Source: Parasutterella muris
Lineage (GTDB): Bacteria > Pseudomonadota > Gammaproteobacteria > Burkholderiales > Burkholderiaceae_F
Assembly (NCBI RefSeq): GCF_943193095.1
Contig: NZ_CALPCV010000002.1
Location: 86,293-150,292, forward strand
DNA: 64,000 nucleotides
Direction: 5' to 3'
Below are positions 26,065 to 35,561 of the stretch, one piece after another; position 1 is the stretch's first letter, and every line of letters starts with the position of its first letter. The translations under genes and the position numbers were made by a program. The notes beneath the pieces were generated by a model that was not told the origin of the DNA, made no database searches, and worked only from the letters and a program-made list of their open reading frames with translations.

Positions 26065-28014
26065 ATGATTCCGGAGTTAGGACACTTTTCCCTGATTTTG
26101 GCGCTGATCGCCGCGATGATTCAGGGAATTCTGCCGCTTGCCGGCACAGCGTTCGGCGTTAGAAGCTGGATTAATGTTGCGCGCCCGGCGGTTTTTGCCA
26201 ACGCTTTATTCTGTCTGATCGCTTTCCTGTGCCTTGGCTGGAGTTTTTATGTGAGCGACTTTTCCGTGATAAACGTCGCAAACAATTCCAACAGCATGCT
26301 GCCGTGGTTCTATCGGCTGTCGGCGACATGGGGCTCTCACGAAGGTTCAATCCTTTTATGGACGCTTCTTCTTGCGCTTTGGGGCTTGGCGATCGCGCTC
26401 TTCTCGCGTCGTCTCCCTGACGAAGTCATGGCTCGCGTCATCGGCGTTATGGGTCTCATATCTGTTGGTCTGACACTCTTTATGCTTTTGACGAGTGATC
26501 CGTTTATTCGTCTTTTCCCGGCCGCCCATGAAGGCCGCGACCTGAATCCTCTGCTGCAGGACCCGGGTATGGTATTCCATCCGCCGCTGCTTTATATGGG
26601 TTATGTCGGTATGGTTGTTCCTTTTGCCTTCGCGGTCGCAGCGCTTTTAGGCGGCAGACTTGACGCGGCTTGGGCAAGATGGACGCGTCCCTGGACAAGC
26701 GTCGCCTGGATTTTCCTGACGCTCGGCATCGCCCTGGGTTCCTGGTGGGCTTACTACGAGCTCGGCTGGGGCGGATGGTGGTTCTGGGATCCGGTTGAAA
26801 ACGCTTCTTTCATGCCTTGGCTGACGGCGACGGCTCTGCTTCACTCTTTAGCGGTTACCGAAAAGCGCGGAAGTTTCAAAATTTGGACAGTGCTGCTTGC
26901 GCTGATCACATTCTCGCTTTCGCTGCTTGGAACTTTCCTGGTTCGTTCCGGTGTGCTGACATCCGTGCACGCTTTCGCAACCGATCCGCAGCGCGGTCTC
27001 TTTATTCTTGCACTGCTTGTTCTTGTCATTGGCGGATCTCTTCTTCTTTTCGCTTGGAGAGCGCCGAAGGTCGGCACCGGCGGTTCCTTTGAACTCTTTT
27101 CACGCGAAGCGATGCTGCTCGTGAACAACGTGCTTCTGGTTGTTGCGATGGCCGCTGTTCTTCTCGGCACGCTTTATCCGTTATTCATCGACGCGCTGAA
27201 CGCAGGCAAGATTTCTGTCGGACCTCCGTACTTTGATTCCGTTTTCGGACCGATCATGATCCCCGTCATTTTGCTGATGGGTGTTGGACCGCTGGTACGC
27301 TGGAAAGACGCCAATGTGACAGATCTGGTCAAACGCGTGGCATGGTGCTTTATCGCAGCATTGGTCTGCGGCGCGGCGATTCCTCTTGCTCTGGGCTGGC
27401 ACACCTGGACATTTATCGGTCTCTCACTCGCTTTCTGGGTTCTCTTCACCTTTATTGAAAGCCTGAGAGAGGGTATTCGCAATTTCAAAGGAAACTTCTT
27501 CGGCAAACTGTTTAAGCTTTCCCGCGCCTGGTGGGGCATGTCGATCGCTCATTTAGGCGTCGGCGTCTTCATTGTCGGTGCCGCAATGGTCATGACCTAC
27601 GCGCTGGAGCGTGATGTTACGATGACACCGGGGCACGATGTTTCTGTTGGCGAATACGTCTTCAAATTTAATGACGTCAAGACCGGCATTCGCGGACCTA
27701 ACTTCCTCGCTGACGAAGGACAGTTTACGGTTTACAAGAACGACAAAGAAGTTGCGCAGCTGAGTCCTCAGAAACGCAAATATTTCTCGAGCGAAATGCC
27801 GATGACTGAAGCGGCAATCTCCTCAAGCATTACCGGTGATCTTTACGTTTCCATGGGCGCACAAACCGCCGAAGGCGCTTGGGTTGTTCGTGTGTATGAC
27901 AAACCTTTCGTCACATGGATTTGGTGGGGCTGTCTGATTATGTCGCTCGGCGCGCTGATCGCAATCTTGGACAGACGTTACCGCGCACGTTCGCGACGCG
28001 CCAAACAGGCATAA
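26065..28014 (+). CDS. ccmF: cytochrome c heme lyase subunit CcmF
   Basis: CcmF moves heme from CcmE to apocytochrome. The 649-residue product has about 15 spans and the signature WGGWWFWDPVENASFMPW in its heme-handling loop, plus ATWGSHEGSILLW further upstream. Only one CcmF is encoded in the window, which matters because a CxxCK heme protein is encoded 10 kb away. Confidence 0.98.
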   Translation: MIPELGHFSLILALIAAMIQGILPLAGTAFGVRSWINVARPAVFANALFCLIAFLCLGWSFYVSDFSVINVANNSNSMLPWFYRLSATWGSHEGSILLWTLLLALWGLAIALFSRRLPDEVMARVIGVMGLISVGLTLFMLLTSDPFIRLFPAAHEGRDLNPLLQDPGMVFHPPLLYMGYVGMVVPFAFAVAALLGGRLDAAWARWTRPWTSVAWIFLTLGIALGSWWAYYELGWGGWWFWDPVENASFMPWLTATALLHSLAVTEKRGSFKIWTVLLALITFSLSLLGTFLVRSGVLTSVHAFATDPQRGLFILALLVLVIGGSLLLFAWRAPKVGTGGSFELFSREAMLLVNNVLLVVAMAAVLLGTLYPLFIDALNAGKISVGPPYFDSVFGPIMIPVILLMGVGPLVRWKDANVTDLVKRVAWCFIAALVCGAAIPLALGWHTWTFIGLSLAFWVLFTFIESLREGIRNFKGNFFGKLFKLSRAWWGMSIAHLGVGVFIVGAAMVMTYALERDVTMTPGHDVSVGEYVFKFNDVKTGIRGPNFLADEGQFTVYKNDKEVAQLSPQKRKYFSSEMPMTEAAISSSITGDLYVSMGAQTAEGAWVVRVYDKPFVTWIWWGCLIMSLGALIAILDRRYRARSRRAKQA

Positions 28015-28029
28015 AGGCAGGATTGAATT

Positions 28030-28566
28030 ATGAAAATGAAATACATTATTCCGCTGGTTATTTTTCTGGCGCTTGCCGGCTTCCTTATGGTCGGTCTTCA
28101 GCATGATCCGAGAGAAGTTCCCTCTCCGCTGATCGGCAAACCCGCACCTGAATTTTCTCTGCCGAGATTGGACGATCCTTCTAAGAAGGTCACCAAGCAG
28201 GACATGCTGGGCAAGGTTTGGCTTATGAACGTTTGGTCCTCCTGGTGCGGCTCCTGCCGTCAGGAACATCCCATCATGGTCAAAATCGGAAAAGACGGAC
28301 AGAAGATCGTGCCGATCATCGGTCTGGATTACAAAGACAAAGATGCTGACGGTTTGAGATTCCTTCGTCAGGGCGGAGATCCCTATGACTTTTCTATTAA
28401 GGATCCGACCGGCGAAGTCGGCATTGAGTTCGGCGTGTACGGCGTGCCTGAGACTTTCGTGATCGATAAGAAAGGCGTGATTCGCTACAAACAGATCGGT
28501 CCGATCACTCAGCAAGCCTGGGATAAGACCATTCATCCTCTCATCAAGGAGCTTAAAGCAGAATGA
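28030..28566 (+). CDS. ccmG: thiol:disulfide oxidoreductase CcmG/DsbE
   Basis: A membrane-anchored periplasmic thioredoxin that keeps the heme-binding cysteines of apocytochromes reduced. 178 residues with an N-terminal anchor (5-23) and active site WCGSC (Cys73 and Cys76). The GVYGVPETFVIDKKG segment with the cis-Pro is typical of CcmG. It overlaps ccmH by 4 nt. Confidence 0.97.
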   Translation: MKMKYIIPLVIFLALAGFLMVGLQHDPREVPSPLIGKPAPEFSLPRLDDPSKKVTKQDMLGKVWLMNVWSSWCGSCRQEHPIMVKIGKDGQKIVPIIGLDYKDKDADGLRFLRQGGDPYDFSIKDPTGEVGIEFGVYGVPETFVIDKKGVIRYKQIGPITQQAWDKTIHPLIKELKAE

Positions 28567-29060
28567 TTAGAAAGTTTTTACTTGCCCTGATGCTGGTCGT
28601 GAGCGCAGCTTCCTGCGTCTTTGCCCAGCAGAGCACGCCCGCTCCTGATGTCAAACCGACAATTTTGGATCCGGTCGCCAATAAGCGTGTTGCGGAAATC
28701 TCCTCGCAGCTGCGCTGTCTGGTCTGTCAGAACCAGTCTATTGCGGACAGCAACGCTGAACTGGCTATGGATTTAAAGAAACAGGTCGTCAAACAAATCG
28801 CTGAAGGCAAAAGCAATCAGCAGATTATTGACTTCATGGTTGATCGATACGGAGATTTCGTTCTTTACAACCCGCCCTTTAAGCTCAGCACTCTGCTTCT
28901 GTGGGGCGGACCGGCGCTTTTCTTTGTTCTTGCGCTTGCCGCATTATTCTGGACTTTGGCAAAGCGCAAAAAACAGAAAGCAGTTCCGCTGACTGAAGAG
29001 CAGCGCAAGCGGGCAGAGGCCTTGCTTAAAGGTCAAATCAATAAAAAAGGAGACCATTAA
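28563..29060 (+). CDS. ccmH: cytochrome c maturation protein CcmH (CcmL type)
   Basis: A 165-residue protein with a signal peptide, the redox motif LRCLVCQNQS (Cys52 and Cys55) and one C-terminal membrane anchor (about 102-125). It works with CcmG and CcmI in presenting the apocytochrome to CcmF. Shares a base with ccmI. Confidence 0.97.
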   Translation: MIRKFLLALMLVVSAASCVFAQQSTPAPDVKPTILDPVANKRVAEISSQLRCLVCQNQSIADSNAELAMDLKKQVVKQIAEGKSNQQIIDFMVDRYGDFVLYNPPFKLSTLLLWGGPALFFVLALAALFWTLAKRKKQKAVPLTEEQRKRAEALLKGQINKKGDH

Positions 29061-30442
29061 TGCTGACCTTTATTCTTTCTGCGGCCGGTATGACTCTGGT
29101 CCTTCTTTTGATTATTGCGATTCCGCTGATTGTGAACAACAAGCGGAACAAGGATGCCGATGAGCTGCCGCAGGTTAATCTGTCCATCTATCGCGATCAG
29201 TTCAAAGAGCTTGAAGATGAGAGAGCGCGCGGCGCGATTTCTCAGCATGAATTTGATGAGAGCCGCTCCGAGCTTGAGCGTCGTGTTTTGGAAGAGTCTG
29301 TTCCGGAACAGCTCGCTGAGAGTGGAAATTCCAAGATCGGCACATATACGGCGATTGGACTCTTCCTTTTGATTCCGCTTTTTGCCGCAAGTCTCTGGGC
29401 GGCTACGCAGCATATCGGCGATTTCCGTCTTGACGGAGGCCGCAACGAAGGAGTCGCGGACTACACCACCGGTCAGATGATTCGTCAGCCCGGTGAAATG
29501 CATGACATGAATTCTGCGCTTGAGAAACTGAAGGCGCATCTCAGAGAAAATCCCGGTGATCTCAACGGCTGGATGATGCTCGGCCGCAGCATGCTCACGA
29601 TGAAGAACTACGGAGAGGCTGCCAGTGCGTTTGAGCGCGCCAATCAGATCGCTCCCGGAAACCCTGTCGTGATGACTGACCTTGCAGACGCGATCGCTAT
29701 GGTTCAGGGTCAGGATCTGAGCGGCCGTCCCTGGGAGCTGATCAACGCGGTCCTTAAGAAGGATCCGACCAATTGGAAAGCTCTGATGATGGCCGGTTCC
29801 GATTACTTCAACCACGGCGACTACAGAAAAGCCGTGATGTATTGGGAGTTCCTGCTGAACAACATGCCGTCCAATGATGGACGTCGCGACGGTGTGATCG
29901 CAAGCATTCAGGAAGCGCGCCATCTGGGCAATATTGTCGGACCGGTTAAAAACACACTGGGTCTCGGCGCAGCTTCTGAAGACATGGAAAATCACATTCC
30001 TCTTATGAGCCAGATGACTAAGAACGGTACGGCGCCTCTCAGCCAGAGTCCGGTGCCTGCAAAGCAGGAAACGACAAAACCGACACATCGCATTTCCGGC
30101 GTAGTGGAAATTTCTGAAGCGCTGCATGAGAAGATGGGCGGCCTGGACACCCTGTATGTGACGGCTCGTCCCGCTAGCGGAGGCAGAATGCCGATCGCGC
30201 AGCTGAAGATAAAAGTGCTTAGCTTCCCGGTTCACTTCACTCTGGACAATACAATGCTCCCGCCGATGGACATGGGCGGTGGTACGCTCGATCAGCATGA
30301 AACAGTTATGGTGACTGCGCGCTTAGGAAAAGCCAATCAGACAATGCCCGCAAACGGAAACTTTGAAGGCAGCAGTGGTCAGCCGGTCAAAGTAGGCGAT
30401 GAGAATGTCAAAATCACACTTGACTCTATCCTAGCCCGCTAA
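29060..30442 (+). CDS. ccmI: apocytochrome c chaperone CcmI/CycH
   Basis: A 460-residue protein: membrane span at 4-22, a cytoplasmic leucine-rich loop (about 25-90), a second span (about 95-115), then a periplasmic part with TPR repeats (DLNGWMMLGRSMLTMKNYGEAASAFERA and following) and a C-terminal domain starting near ISGVVEISEALHEK. It binds the C-terminal helix of apocytochromes. Last gene of the ccm operon. Confidence 0.95.
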   Translation: MLTFILSAAGMTLVLLLIIAIPLIVNNKRNKDADELPQVNLSIYRDQFKELEDERARGAISQHEFDESRSELERRVLEESVPEQLAESGNSKIGTYTAIGLFLLIPLFAASLWAATQHIGDFRLDGGRNEGVADYTTGQMIRQPGEMHDMNSALEKLKAHLRENPGDLNGWMMLGRSMLTMKNYGEAASAFERANQIAPGNPVVMTDLADAIAMVQGQDLSGRPWELINAVLKKDPTNWKALMMAGSDYFNHGDYRKAVMYWEFLLNNMPSNDGRRDGVIASIQEARHLGNIVGPVKNTLGLGAASEDMENHIPLMSQMTKNGTAPLSQSPVPAKQETTKPTHRISGVVEISEALHEKMGGLDTLYVTARPASGGRMPIAQLKIKVLSFPVHFTLDNTMLPPMDMGGGTLDQHETVMVTARLGKANQTMPANGNFEGSSGQPVKVGDENVKITLDSILAR

Positions 30443-30551
30443 TAAAGACGAGCATTGCAAAAACCAGGACGGCTTTACCTAAAGCTCTTCCAGTTTTATT
30501 ATTCCTTATCTTCCGTTTTTTTATATTTTTTATTTTTTGCAGAGAGAAAAA

Positions 30552-31055
30552 ATGCTTAGGAGAAAATTAATTCAAATCATCGGAGCTGGCGCTATTGCAG
30601 CCTCTCTGTATATGCCAAGTGCATTTGCGGCTCAACTGAGCACACCTTCTTTTACCATTGAGCTCAGTGGCGATTGGGAAAGCCAAAAGCTTCCCGCCAA
30701 TATGGCTCAGCCTGGAGTTGAAACTTATCTGCTCGCAAGCAAAAAAGCCGGTGTCGGTATTCTCTTCAATATCATGAAATCCGATATGAAGCCAAAAGAA
30801 GCGATTCAGGTAATGGCAGACAATTTGAAAAAACAAGGAATGAGATTCACGATGAATCCGATCCAGCTTCCCGGTCAGGATGCCTACCAAATGGCTTACA
30901 CCACCCGAAATGCCCGTATGAAGAGCACGGCTTATGTCGCCGGAAATGGAAAGCGTTTATCCAATATCACAATCATGGGACCGAAGCAGTCCGAAGGGCT
31001 TGAGGTTTTAAAGACATTGACGCCGAAAGAACAAGGCGTATTCCCGAAGTTCTAA
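30552..31055 (+). CDS. secreted protein of unknown function
   Basis: About 167 residues with a clear Sec signal peptide (MLRRKLIQIIGAGAIAASL, cleavage likely after AFA). The mature part is a small mixed alpha/beta domain with no motif I recognise. The pattern of a segment such as GDWESQKLPA followed by later strands resembles small periplasmic domains of the DUF1795/PsbP-like kind, but this is only a resemblance. It follows ccmI by 109 bp of AT-rich DNA, so it probably has its own promoter. The ATG at 30552 is preferred over a TTG five codons earlier. Confidence 0.75.
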   Translation: MLRRKLIQIIGAGAIAASLYMPSAFAAQLSTPSFTIELSGDWESQKLPANMAQPGVETYLLASKKAGVGILFNIMKSDMKPKEAIQVMADNLKKQGMRFTMNPIQLPGQDAYQMAYTTRNARMKSTAYVAGNGKRLSNITIMGPKQSEGLEVLKTLTPKEQGVFPKF

Positions 31056-31067
31056 TTCGGAACTCTA

Positions 31068-31103
31068 TAAAGAGGCAGGGTGCACAGGCGCTCTGCCTTT
31101 ATT
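31068..31103. terminator. bidirectional terminator between convergent genes
   Basis: An 11-bp stem with two G-U pairs (31073-31083 with 31088-31098) and loop ACAG. On + it is followed by TTATTACTT, on - by CTCTTTATA. It lies between the secreted protein gene and tonB. Confidence 0.75.
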
Positions 31104-31629
31104 ACTTAAGCTTGTACTGATAACGTACTTCCTGATAAATATTCATCGGCTCTACGCCTGTGGAGTGGGGTCTTTTGACGAGTCCGCTGCAGGCCTTGAC
31201 CGCGTAGAGCGCGGCCTCGTCAAGTTTAGATGAGCCGGAACTCTTATAGAGCGAGGTATGTGTAAATACGCCGTTGGCGTCAACCTGAATTTTGTAGAGT
31301 GCGATACCGATAAGCCTTGCCGAATCCGGCATGAGAAATCGTCTCGCATGTATGCAGAGTGAAACGTCCTCTAGGTACTGTAGGTAAATCTCACGCTTCT
31401 TATCTGCAATTTTCTTTTCCGTCAGATTGTTTTCGGAGAGTGATTCCATTCCGATGGATTCGCCGCTTGGGGAAGCAGCGGCTGTAGAGGTTTCCAGTTT
31501 GACAATGACGTTCAGCGGCACATCTTCGGTCTCATATTTGGGAGAAGGAAAAAATATGAGGCCGAAACAATGTACGGCGATCGCGCAGGCGATACCGATC
31601 TTCAGAGTGTCGCTTGCCGTTTCATTCAT
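31102..31629 (-). CDS. TonB-like energy transducer
   Basis: A 175-residue protein with an N-terminal membrane span (about 9-26), a linker, and a C-terminal TonB-type domain: QVDANGVFTHTSLYKSSGSSKLDEAALYAVKAC followed by a final YQEVRYQYKLK strand. The linker is short and lacks the usual Pro-rich repeat, so it would not span a wide periplasm in the way of E. coli TonB. It overlaps exbD by 4 nt and acts with it. Confidence 0.88.
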   Translation of the reverse strand: MNETASDTLKIGIACAIAVHCFGLIFFPSPKYETEDVPLNVIVKLETSTAAASPSGESIGMESLSENNLTEKKIADKKREIYLQYLEDVSLCIHARRFLMPDSARLIGIALYKIQVDANGVFTHTSLYKSSGSSKLDEAALYAVKACSGLVKRPHSTGVEPMNIYQEVRYQYKLK

Positions 31630-32039
31630 TTTTCTGCCCTCGGAGCTGTGGCAACATGCAGTTTTTCTCCGCCGTGCTGACGCACTGTGTCCACAAGATA
31701 AATCATCTCGCCCGCAGGCGCTTTTGGATCAGCCATCAGAACGATCTGACCGGGTCTGGCTTTGAACTGCATAATAATTGAGGCGAGCCGTTCATCAAGT
31801 TCTTCTTTTTTCGTGGGAACGCCGTCACAGAGAAATGTTCCGTCCCGGTTGAGTCTGATTTCAACGACGCGTCCGGAAAGCGCTTTGGAAGTGCGGGCTG
31901 CCGGTAAATCAAAGTCAATAGAATGGACCGCGAAGCTAGCCGCGAGAATAAAGAAAATTAATAGAATGAAGACAACATCGATCAAAGAGGTGAGATCTGT
32001 TGTACCGTCCTGGTCCGCTTGCGGTTTAACTCGAAGCAT
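31626..32039 (-). CDS. exbD: biopolymer transport protein ExbD
   Basis: A 137-residue ExbD/TolR protein: short cytoplasmic N-terminus, one membrane span (about 20-41) with the proton-carrying Asp21 in LIDVVFILLIFF, and a periplasmic domain. Together with ExbB it powers TonB. It is in the operon GTPase-exbB-exbD-tonB. Confidence 0.95.
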   Translation of the reverse strand: MLRVKPQADQDGTTDLTSLIDVVFILLIFFILAASFAVHSIDFDLPAARTSKALSGRVVEIRLNRDGTFLCDGVPTKKEELDERLASIIMQFKARPGQIVLMADPKAPAGEMIYLVDTVRQHGGEKLHVATAPRAEK

Positions 32040-32058
32040 AGAGTCCTCCTTGTCGTCT

Positions 32059-32655
32059 TCAGTCCTGTGATTCCTTAAGAAGGATCGCTGTGTTGGAGAG
32101 TCGATTGAAGAAATCCAAGCGTTCAGCTTCGATCGATAAGAAGACTCGGTAGCAGAGAATTGCGAGAATAGCGATGATGAGGCCTGTCGCGGTCGTGATG
32201 AGCGCCTGCCAAATTCCGTCAGCGAGCAGTTCCATGTCGATGCCGCTTCTTGACTGAGCGACCACTGCGAAAGTCTGGATCATGCCGATGATCGTGCCAA
32301 GCAGACCGAGAAGCGGAGAGACGCGTCCTAATGTGGCAAGAAGGGCGCAGCGCCTTTCTAAAAACGCGGCTATATCGGTGACGGCTTCCGTTAGGTATCC
32401 TTCGTAAAGAGCGGCTTTCTTTTCGCTTTGGAGCGCGTTTGCGTAGGATTTAAGCCAATCGGTTTCGCGGAGGATTTCAGCGGCCTGAGCGTTGTTTCCA
32501 GAGCGAACCGCTTCGGAGATTTTTTCGCGCTGAGTCTTATCCGGCATCGGATTCCAGATCAGTGTCAGAGAGCGGTCAATAATGAGCGCGAGCACAATAA
32601 CAGAGATGAGAAGCAGCGGGATCATGACCCAGCCGCCGGCATAGATCAGAGACAT
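32059..32655 (-). CDS. exbB: biopolymer transport protein ExbB
   Basis: A 198-residue MotA/TolQ/ExbB proton channel protein with three spans. The conserved core RRCALLATLGRVSPLLGLLGTIIGMIQTF and the last span ALITTATGLIIAILAILCYRVF are clear. Its start overlaps the end of the upstream GTPase gene by 10 nt, which supports joint expression. Confidence 0.95.
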   Translation of the reverse strand: MSLIYAGGWVMIPLLLISVIVLALIIDRSLTLIWNPMPDKTQREKISEAVRSGNNAQAAEILRETDWLKSYANALQSEKKAALYEGYLTEAVTDIAAFLERRCALLATLGRVSPLLGLLGTIIGMIQTFAVVAQSRSGIDMELLADGIWQALITTATGLIIAILAILCYRVFLSIEAERLDFFNRLSNTAILLKESQD

Positions 32656-34349
32656 TTTTGTTTCCTTATCGCGGTAGAACCGGCCTGAGGCTTAAGTCCT
32701 TTTCCAATAATAGTAAGCCAGCGGTCACATGCGAGTAAATCTTCTCGAGCTTCGCTTACCGTCAGCATCCCGTCCGTATACTGAACCTCGCAGCATCCTT
32801 TTTCGCGGACGTCAACAATTCCTTTGGCTCGGAAAATCTTTCGTCCGGACTGCCGAATGATGGTTTCTATTTGATCTAATTCCACGGGTTCGCCGAGCAT
32901 GACGGAACAAGTTTCATAGACGCTCGCGCCCGGTTTCATCGCAAAGCCCGCGTTGCTGAGAAGCATGGTGTCTTCGCCGGGATTATGTTTTCTCGAAGTA
33001 AAGAGACCGTATTTTTTGTCAATCCAGAGATTGAAGAAATGATCGAGCGCGGCGAAGTTGGCGTTTCCGTTGGCGGAAATCACGGTGAGCGCTTTTTTAT
33101 TCATTGCCCGAAGGCTGTGAACAAGGCCTTCAAGACTATCGTCACAAACCAAATCCGCTTTGCTGATTACGAGCACGTCGGCTCGTTCGATCTGGGCTTT
33201 TCTCAGTTTATCGCCGAGGTATTCCGGATGAGAAATCAGGTTTGGAGCGTCCGCGACGGAGACGACGAGACCAATCTTGCAAATGTCGGAGAGTTCTTCA
33301 AGTGAGTGCACCACGTTATCAGGATTAGCAAGTCCTGTGGTTTCAAGAATCATTTGATCTGCGGGTGTGCTTTCGATTAAGCGTAGGATGCCGGGACGAA
33401 GACTGTCCGACAGAGAGCAGCAGACGCAGCCGTCATTGAGTGCTTCTACACAGGTTTCGTCTCCGATCAGCGCGGTGTCCAGATCGATGTCGCCGAATTC
33501 ATTTTGAATCACGCCGGTAAAGCGTTCACGGGTATGCAGAAAATTCAGCCAGTTCTGAAGAAATGTGGTTTTGCCGGAACCGAGAAATCCGCAAAGGATA
33601 TGGATTAAAGGCTGTTCGGCTAAATCAATCTCATCGGGCCGATGGGACAGAGGAGGAGCTTTTAGAGAAATGAAGTCTGAGCCGGTATCCTCTTCTTCGT
33701 CTTCAAAGACGGAAAGCCCGAATTCGGCTTCGATGAAATAATTATTTCTATCCGGTGCCGCTCGGCTCTTTAAGACATGCAGCCGGCCTTCTGTCTTGAA
33801 GACTTCTGCAAAAGAATGGTACAGAGCGGCAAAAAGCGCTGACAGCATGCGTGCGGGACGCATGGGTCGTTCGGTAAAGCGCGGGTTGCGTTTTGCGGTC
33901 CGCATGGAAAGATTAAACCCTTCTTTGTCACGCCTGAAAATCAGGCTGAGTGTTCCGACTCGGAAATCTTCGAATTCTTCGACATATTTGGAAAGTTCCC
34001 GAATCTTTGGAATATGGGCGTCGTTTTCGTAAAGCGCTTTCATATCTTCGGTCAGATATGAAAGGGTAGTGTCTTCAACAGGGAAGGCGTATAAGGAGCA
34101 TGTGGATGCGATCGCCTCATCGTCATACTCTTCTCCGTCGAAGACAATACCGTAGACAAGATCGCTGTTTGCCAGCCTCATGGTCCAGGAAAACTTCCCG
34201 GCGTTTGAAGGTAAAAAACCTCGCCATCCCAGACTTCTTGCAACTCTGCGTTCAAGGTGAATCTGCATGAAGAGGTTGTGAAGAAGCGTCGAACCTTCGT
34301 TTTGCGACGCAGGGGAAAGATCTCTTGGAATTAAGCAGTCTAACAGCAT
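32646..34349 (-). CDS. COG0523 (CobW/ZigA-type) metal GTPase with long N-terminal extension
   Basis: 567 residues. Residues 1-245 are an N-terminal region I do not recognise. From about 248 on it is a COG0523 G3E GTPase: P-loop GFLGSGKTT (254-262), the metal motif GCVCC (307-311), ETTGLANPDNVV, and SKADL. A short CobW C-terminal domain follows. The family hands zinc, cobalt or nickel to target enzymes. Normal members are 320-400 residues, so the extension is unusual. Its place as first gene before exbB-exbD-tonB points to TonB-driven metal uptake; which metal is not visible. Confidence 0.85.
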   Translation of the reverse strand: MLLDCLIPRDLSPASQNEGSTLLHNLFMQIHLERRVARSLGWRGFLPSNAGKFSWTMRLANSDLVYGIVFDGEEYDDEAIASTCSLYAFPVEDTTLSYLTEDMKALYENDAHIPKIRELSKYVEEFEDFRVGTLSLIFRRDKEGFNLSMRTAKRNPRFTERPMRPARMLSALFAALYHSFAEVFKTEGRLHVLKSRAAPDRNNYFIEAEFGLSVFEDEEEDTGSDFISLKAPPLSHRPDEIDLAEQPLIHILCGFLGSGKTTFLQNWLNFLHTRERFTGVIQNEFGDIDLDTALIGDETCVEALNDGCVCCSLSDSLRPGILRLIESTPADQMILETTGLANPDNVVHSLEELSDICKIGLVVSVADAPNLISHPEYLGDKLRKAQIERADVLVISKADLVCDDSLEGLVHSLRAMNKKALTVISANGNANFAALDHFFNLWIDKKYGLFTSRKHNPGEDTMLLSNAGFAMKPGASVYETCSVMLGEPVELDQIETIIRQSGRKIFRAKGIVDVREKGCCEVQYTDGMLTVSEAREDLLACDRWLTIIGKGLKPQAGSTAIRKQKCL

Positions 34350-34362
34350 ATTATTTTCTTTC

Positions 34363-34382
34363 CCCGCCCTCTGCGGGGCGGG
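34363..34382 (-). terminator. GC-rich hairpin between MBL gene and GTPase operon
   Basis: CCCGCCC (34363-34369) pairs perfectly with GGGCGGG (34376-34382), 6-nt loop. No T tract follows on the minus strand (GAAAGAAAAT), so it could be a weak terminator or an mRNA-stabilising hairpin 13 bp past the MBL stop. Confidence 0.4.
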
Positions 34383-34394
34383 TGTTTAAGTCAA

Positions 34395-35543
34395 TCAGCT
34401 CGGGAAGACGAGGGTGTCTCCGTTGCCTAAGTAGTTAGTGGTCTTGGAGCGGAACCGAGCCGTGCCCTGCACAACCGGATAGCCGGCGTCCACGAACTTC
34501 TGGGCGGTGATGAGGCCGGTACAGTGGTTGCAGCCGACTTTCTCGAGTTCCCACTTCTTCAGACCGATAACAAGGTCGTCATACTTCGGATCCCAGTCAT
34601 CGAACGGCGAGATGTGCAGACCGCCGTAGAGGCCGTAGAACTTGTCTTTTTCATAGGCAATTTCTTTGTAGGCCGTGTCCGCAAAGAGGATGATGCCCTG
34701 ATGGCAGCATCCGGTGATGGATACCAGGCCGACATCCTTCACGTTGCAGTACATCGAGAGTTCGCCGTACACCTTGAAGATAATCGGGCATTCGAACTGA
34801 TAAAGCGCGACACCTTCCTGGATCTTATGGAGTCCCTTCGGAACGTCTGTAACCTTGCCGACGTGACCGCAGTTGGCCATGTAGTGCTTGCCGGAAGGAT
34901 AGAAAGTTGACGGGCGATAGACCGGGATGTTGGGGCCGTATTTAGCTACAACAGGGAATCCGAAGTAATGGTCCATGTGTTCGTGCGTGGAAATGAAGGC
35001 TGCGATCTCGTTGTTGGCGAGCATCTTGTCAATGCCCTCGCGCTTGAAGCACTGGTCCATCCACTGATAGTTCCAGCCGCAGTCAAAGAGATACTTTGTC
35101 TTTGTACCATCAAGCGCTTCAATTTCAACGAGGCAGGAATAACCGCCTGCATTGTCCGCGTGTTCGCTCAGTTCACGAGTGATTTCCCATGCTTTGTCCA
35201 GATCTTTGGGCAGATACGGAGCGATGTTTTTCATGCCTTCTTCATAGGTGCCTTTGCCCGGACCTTTGCCGTTGCCGAACGGCGGCCAGTTGTACGTGTA
35301 CTGGTCCACCAGCAGGCCGCCTGAAGCGGTTACGTCCTGCATGAAGATACTGTTGTCGAACCAGCTGGTTTCGGAAATATTGGTGATTTTGACAGACTTG
35401 CATACGCCGATGTCTGCAGTGCCGCGATTCACATCGGGAAGGAACGCGGTACGAGCCGGAGAGTAGGAGTATGCGCCCATGGCACCGACTGTGCCAACGC
35501 CTGCTCCGAGCGCTAAGCCCTGGATAAAGTTACGTCGTTTCAT
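34395..35543 (-). CDS. Tat-exported metallo-beta-lactamase-fold hydrolase
   Basis: 382 residues. The N-terminus MKRRNFIQGLALGAGVG is a twin-arginine signal. The metal-binding THEHMDH lies at 186-192, with FDCGWNYQW before it and SITGCCHQG later supplying a further His. This layout resembles the DHPR-synthase-like MBL group, whose members otherwise are cytoplasmic. An exported form with a signal peptide is unusual. The substrate is unknown. It lies 18 bp downstream of the polytopic membrane protein gene and is almost certainly co-transcribed with it. Confidence 0.85.
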   Translation of the reverse strand: MKRRNFIQGLALGAGVGTVGAMGAYSYSPARTAFLPDVNRGTADIGVCKSVKITNISETSWFDNSIFMQDVTASGGLLVDQYTYNWPPFGNGKGPGKGTYEEGMKNIAPYLPKDLDKAWEITRELSEHADNAGGYSCLVEIEALDGTKTKYLFDCGWNYQWMDQCFKREGIDKMLANNEIAAFISTHEHMDHYFGFPVVAKYGPNIPVYRPSTFYPSGKHYMANCGHVGKVTDVPKGLHKIQEGVALYQFECPIIFKVYGELSMYCNVKDVGLVSITGCCHQGIILFADTAYKEIAYEKDKFYGLYGGLHISPFDDWDPKYDDLVIGLKKWELEKVGCNHCTGLITAQKFVDAGYPVVQGTARFRSKTTNYLGNGDTLVFPS

Positions 35544-35561
35544 AATGTGTTCCTTTCTTAT

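Noticed and set aside
29057..30298. 413-residue open frame on - opposite ccmI
   Set aside because: Antisense shadow of a well supported ccm gene, with no family resemblance.
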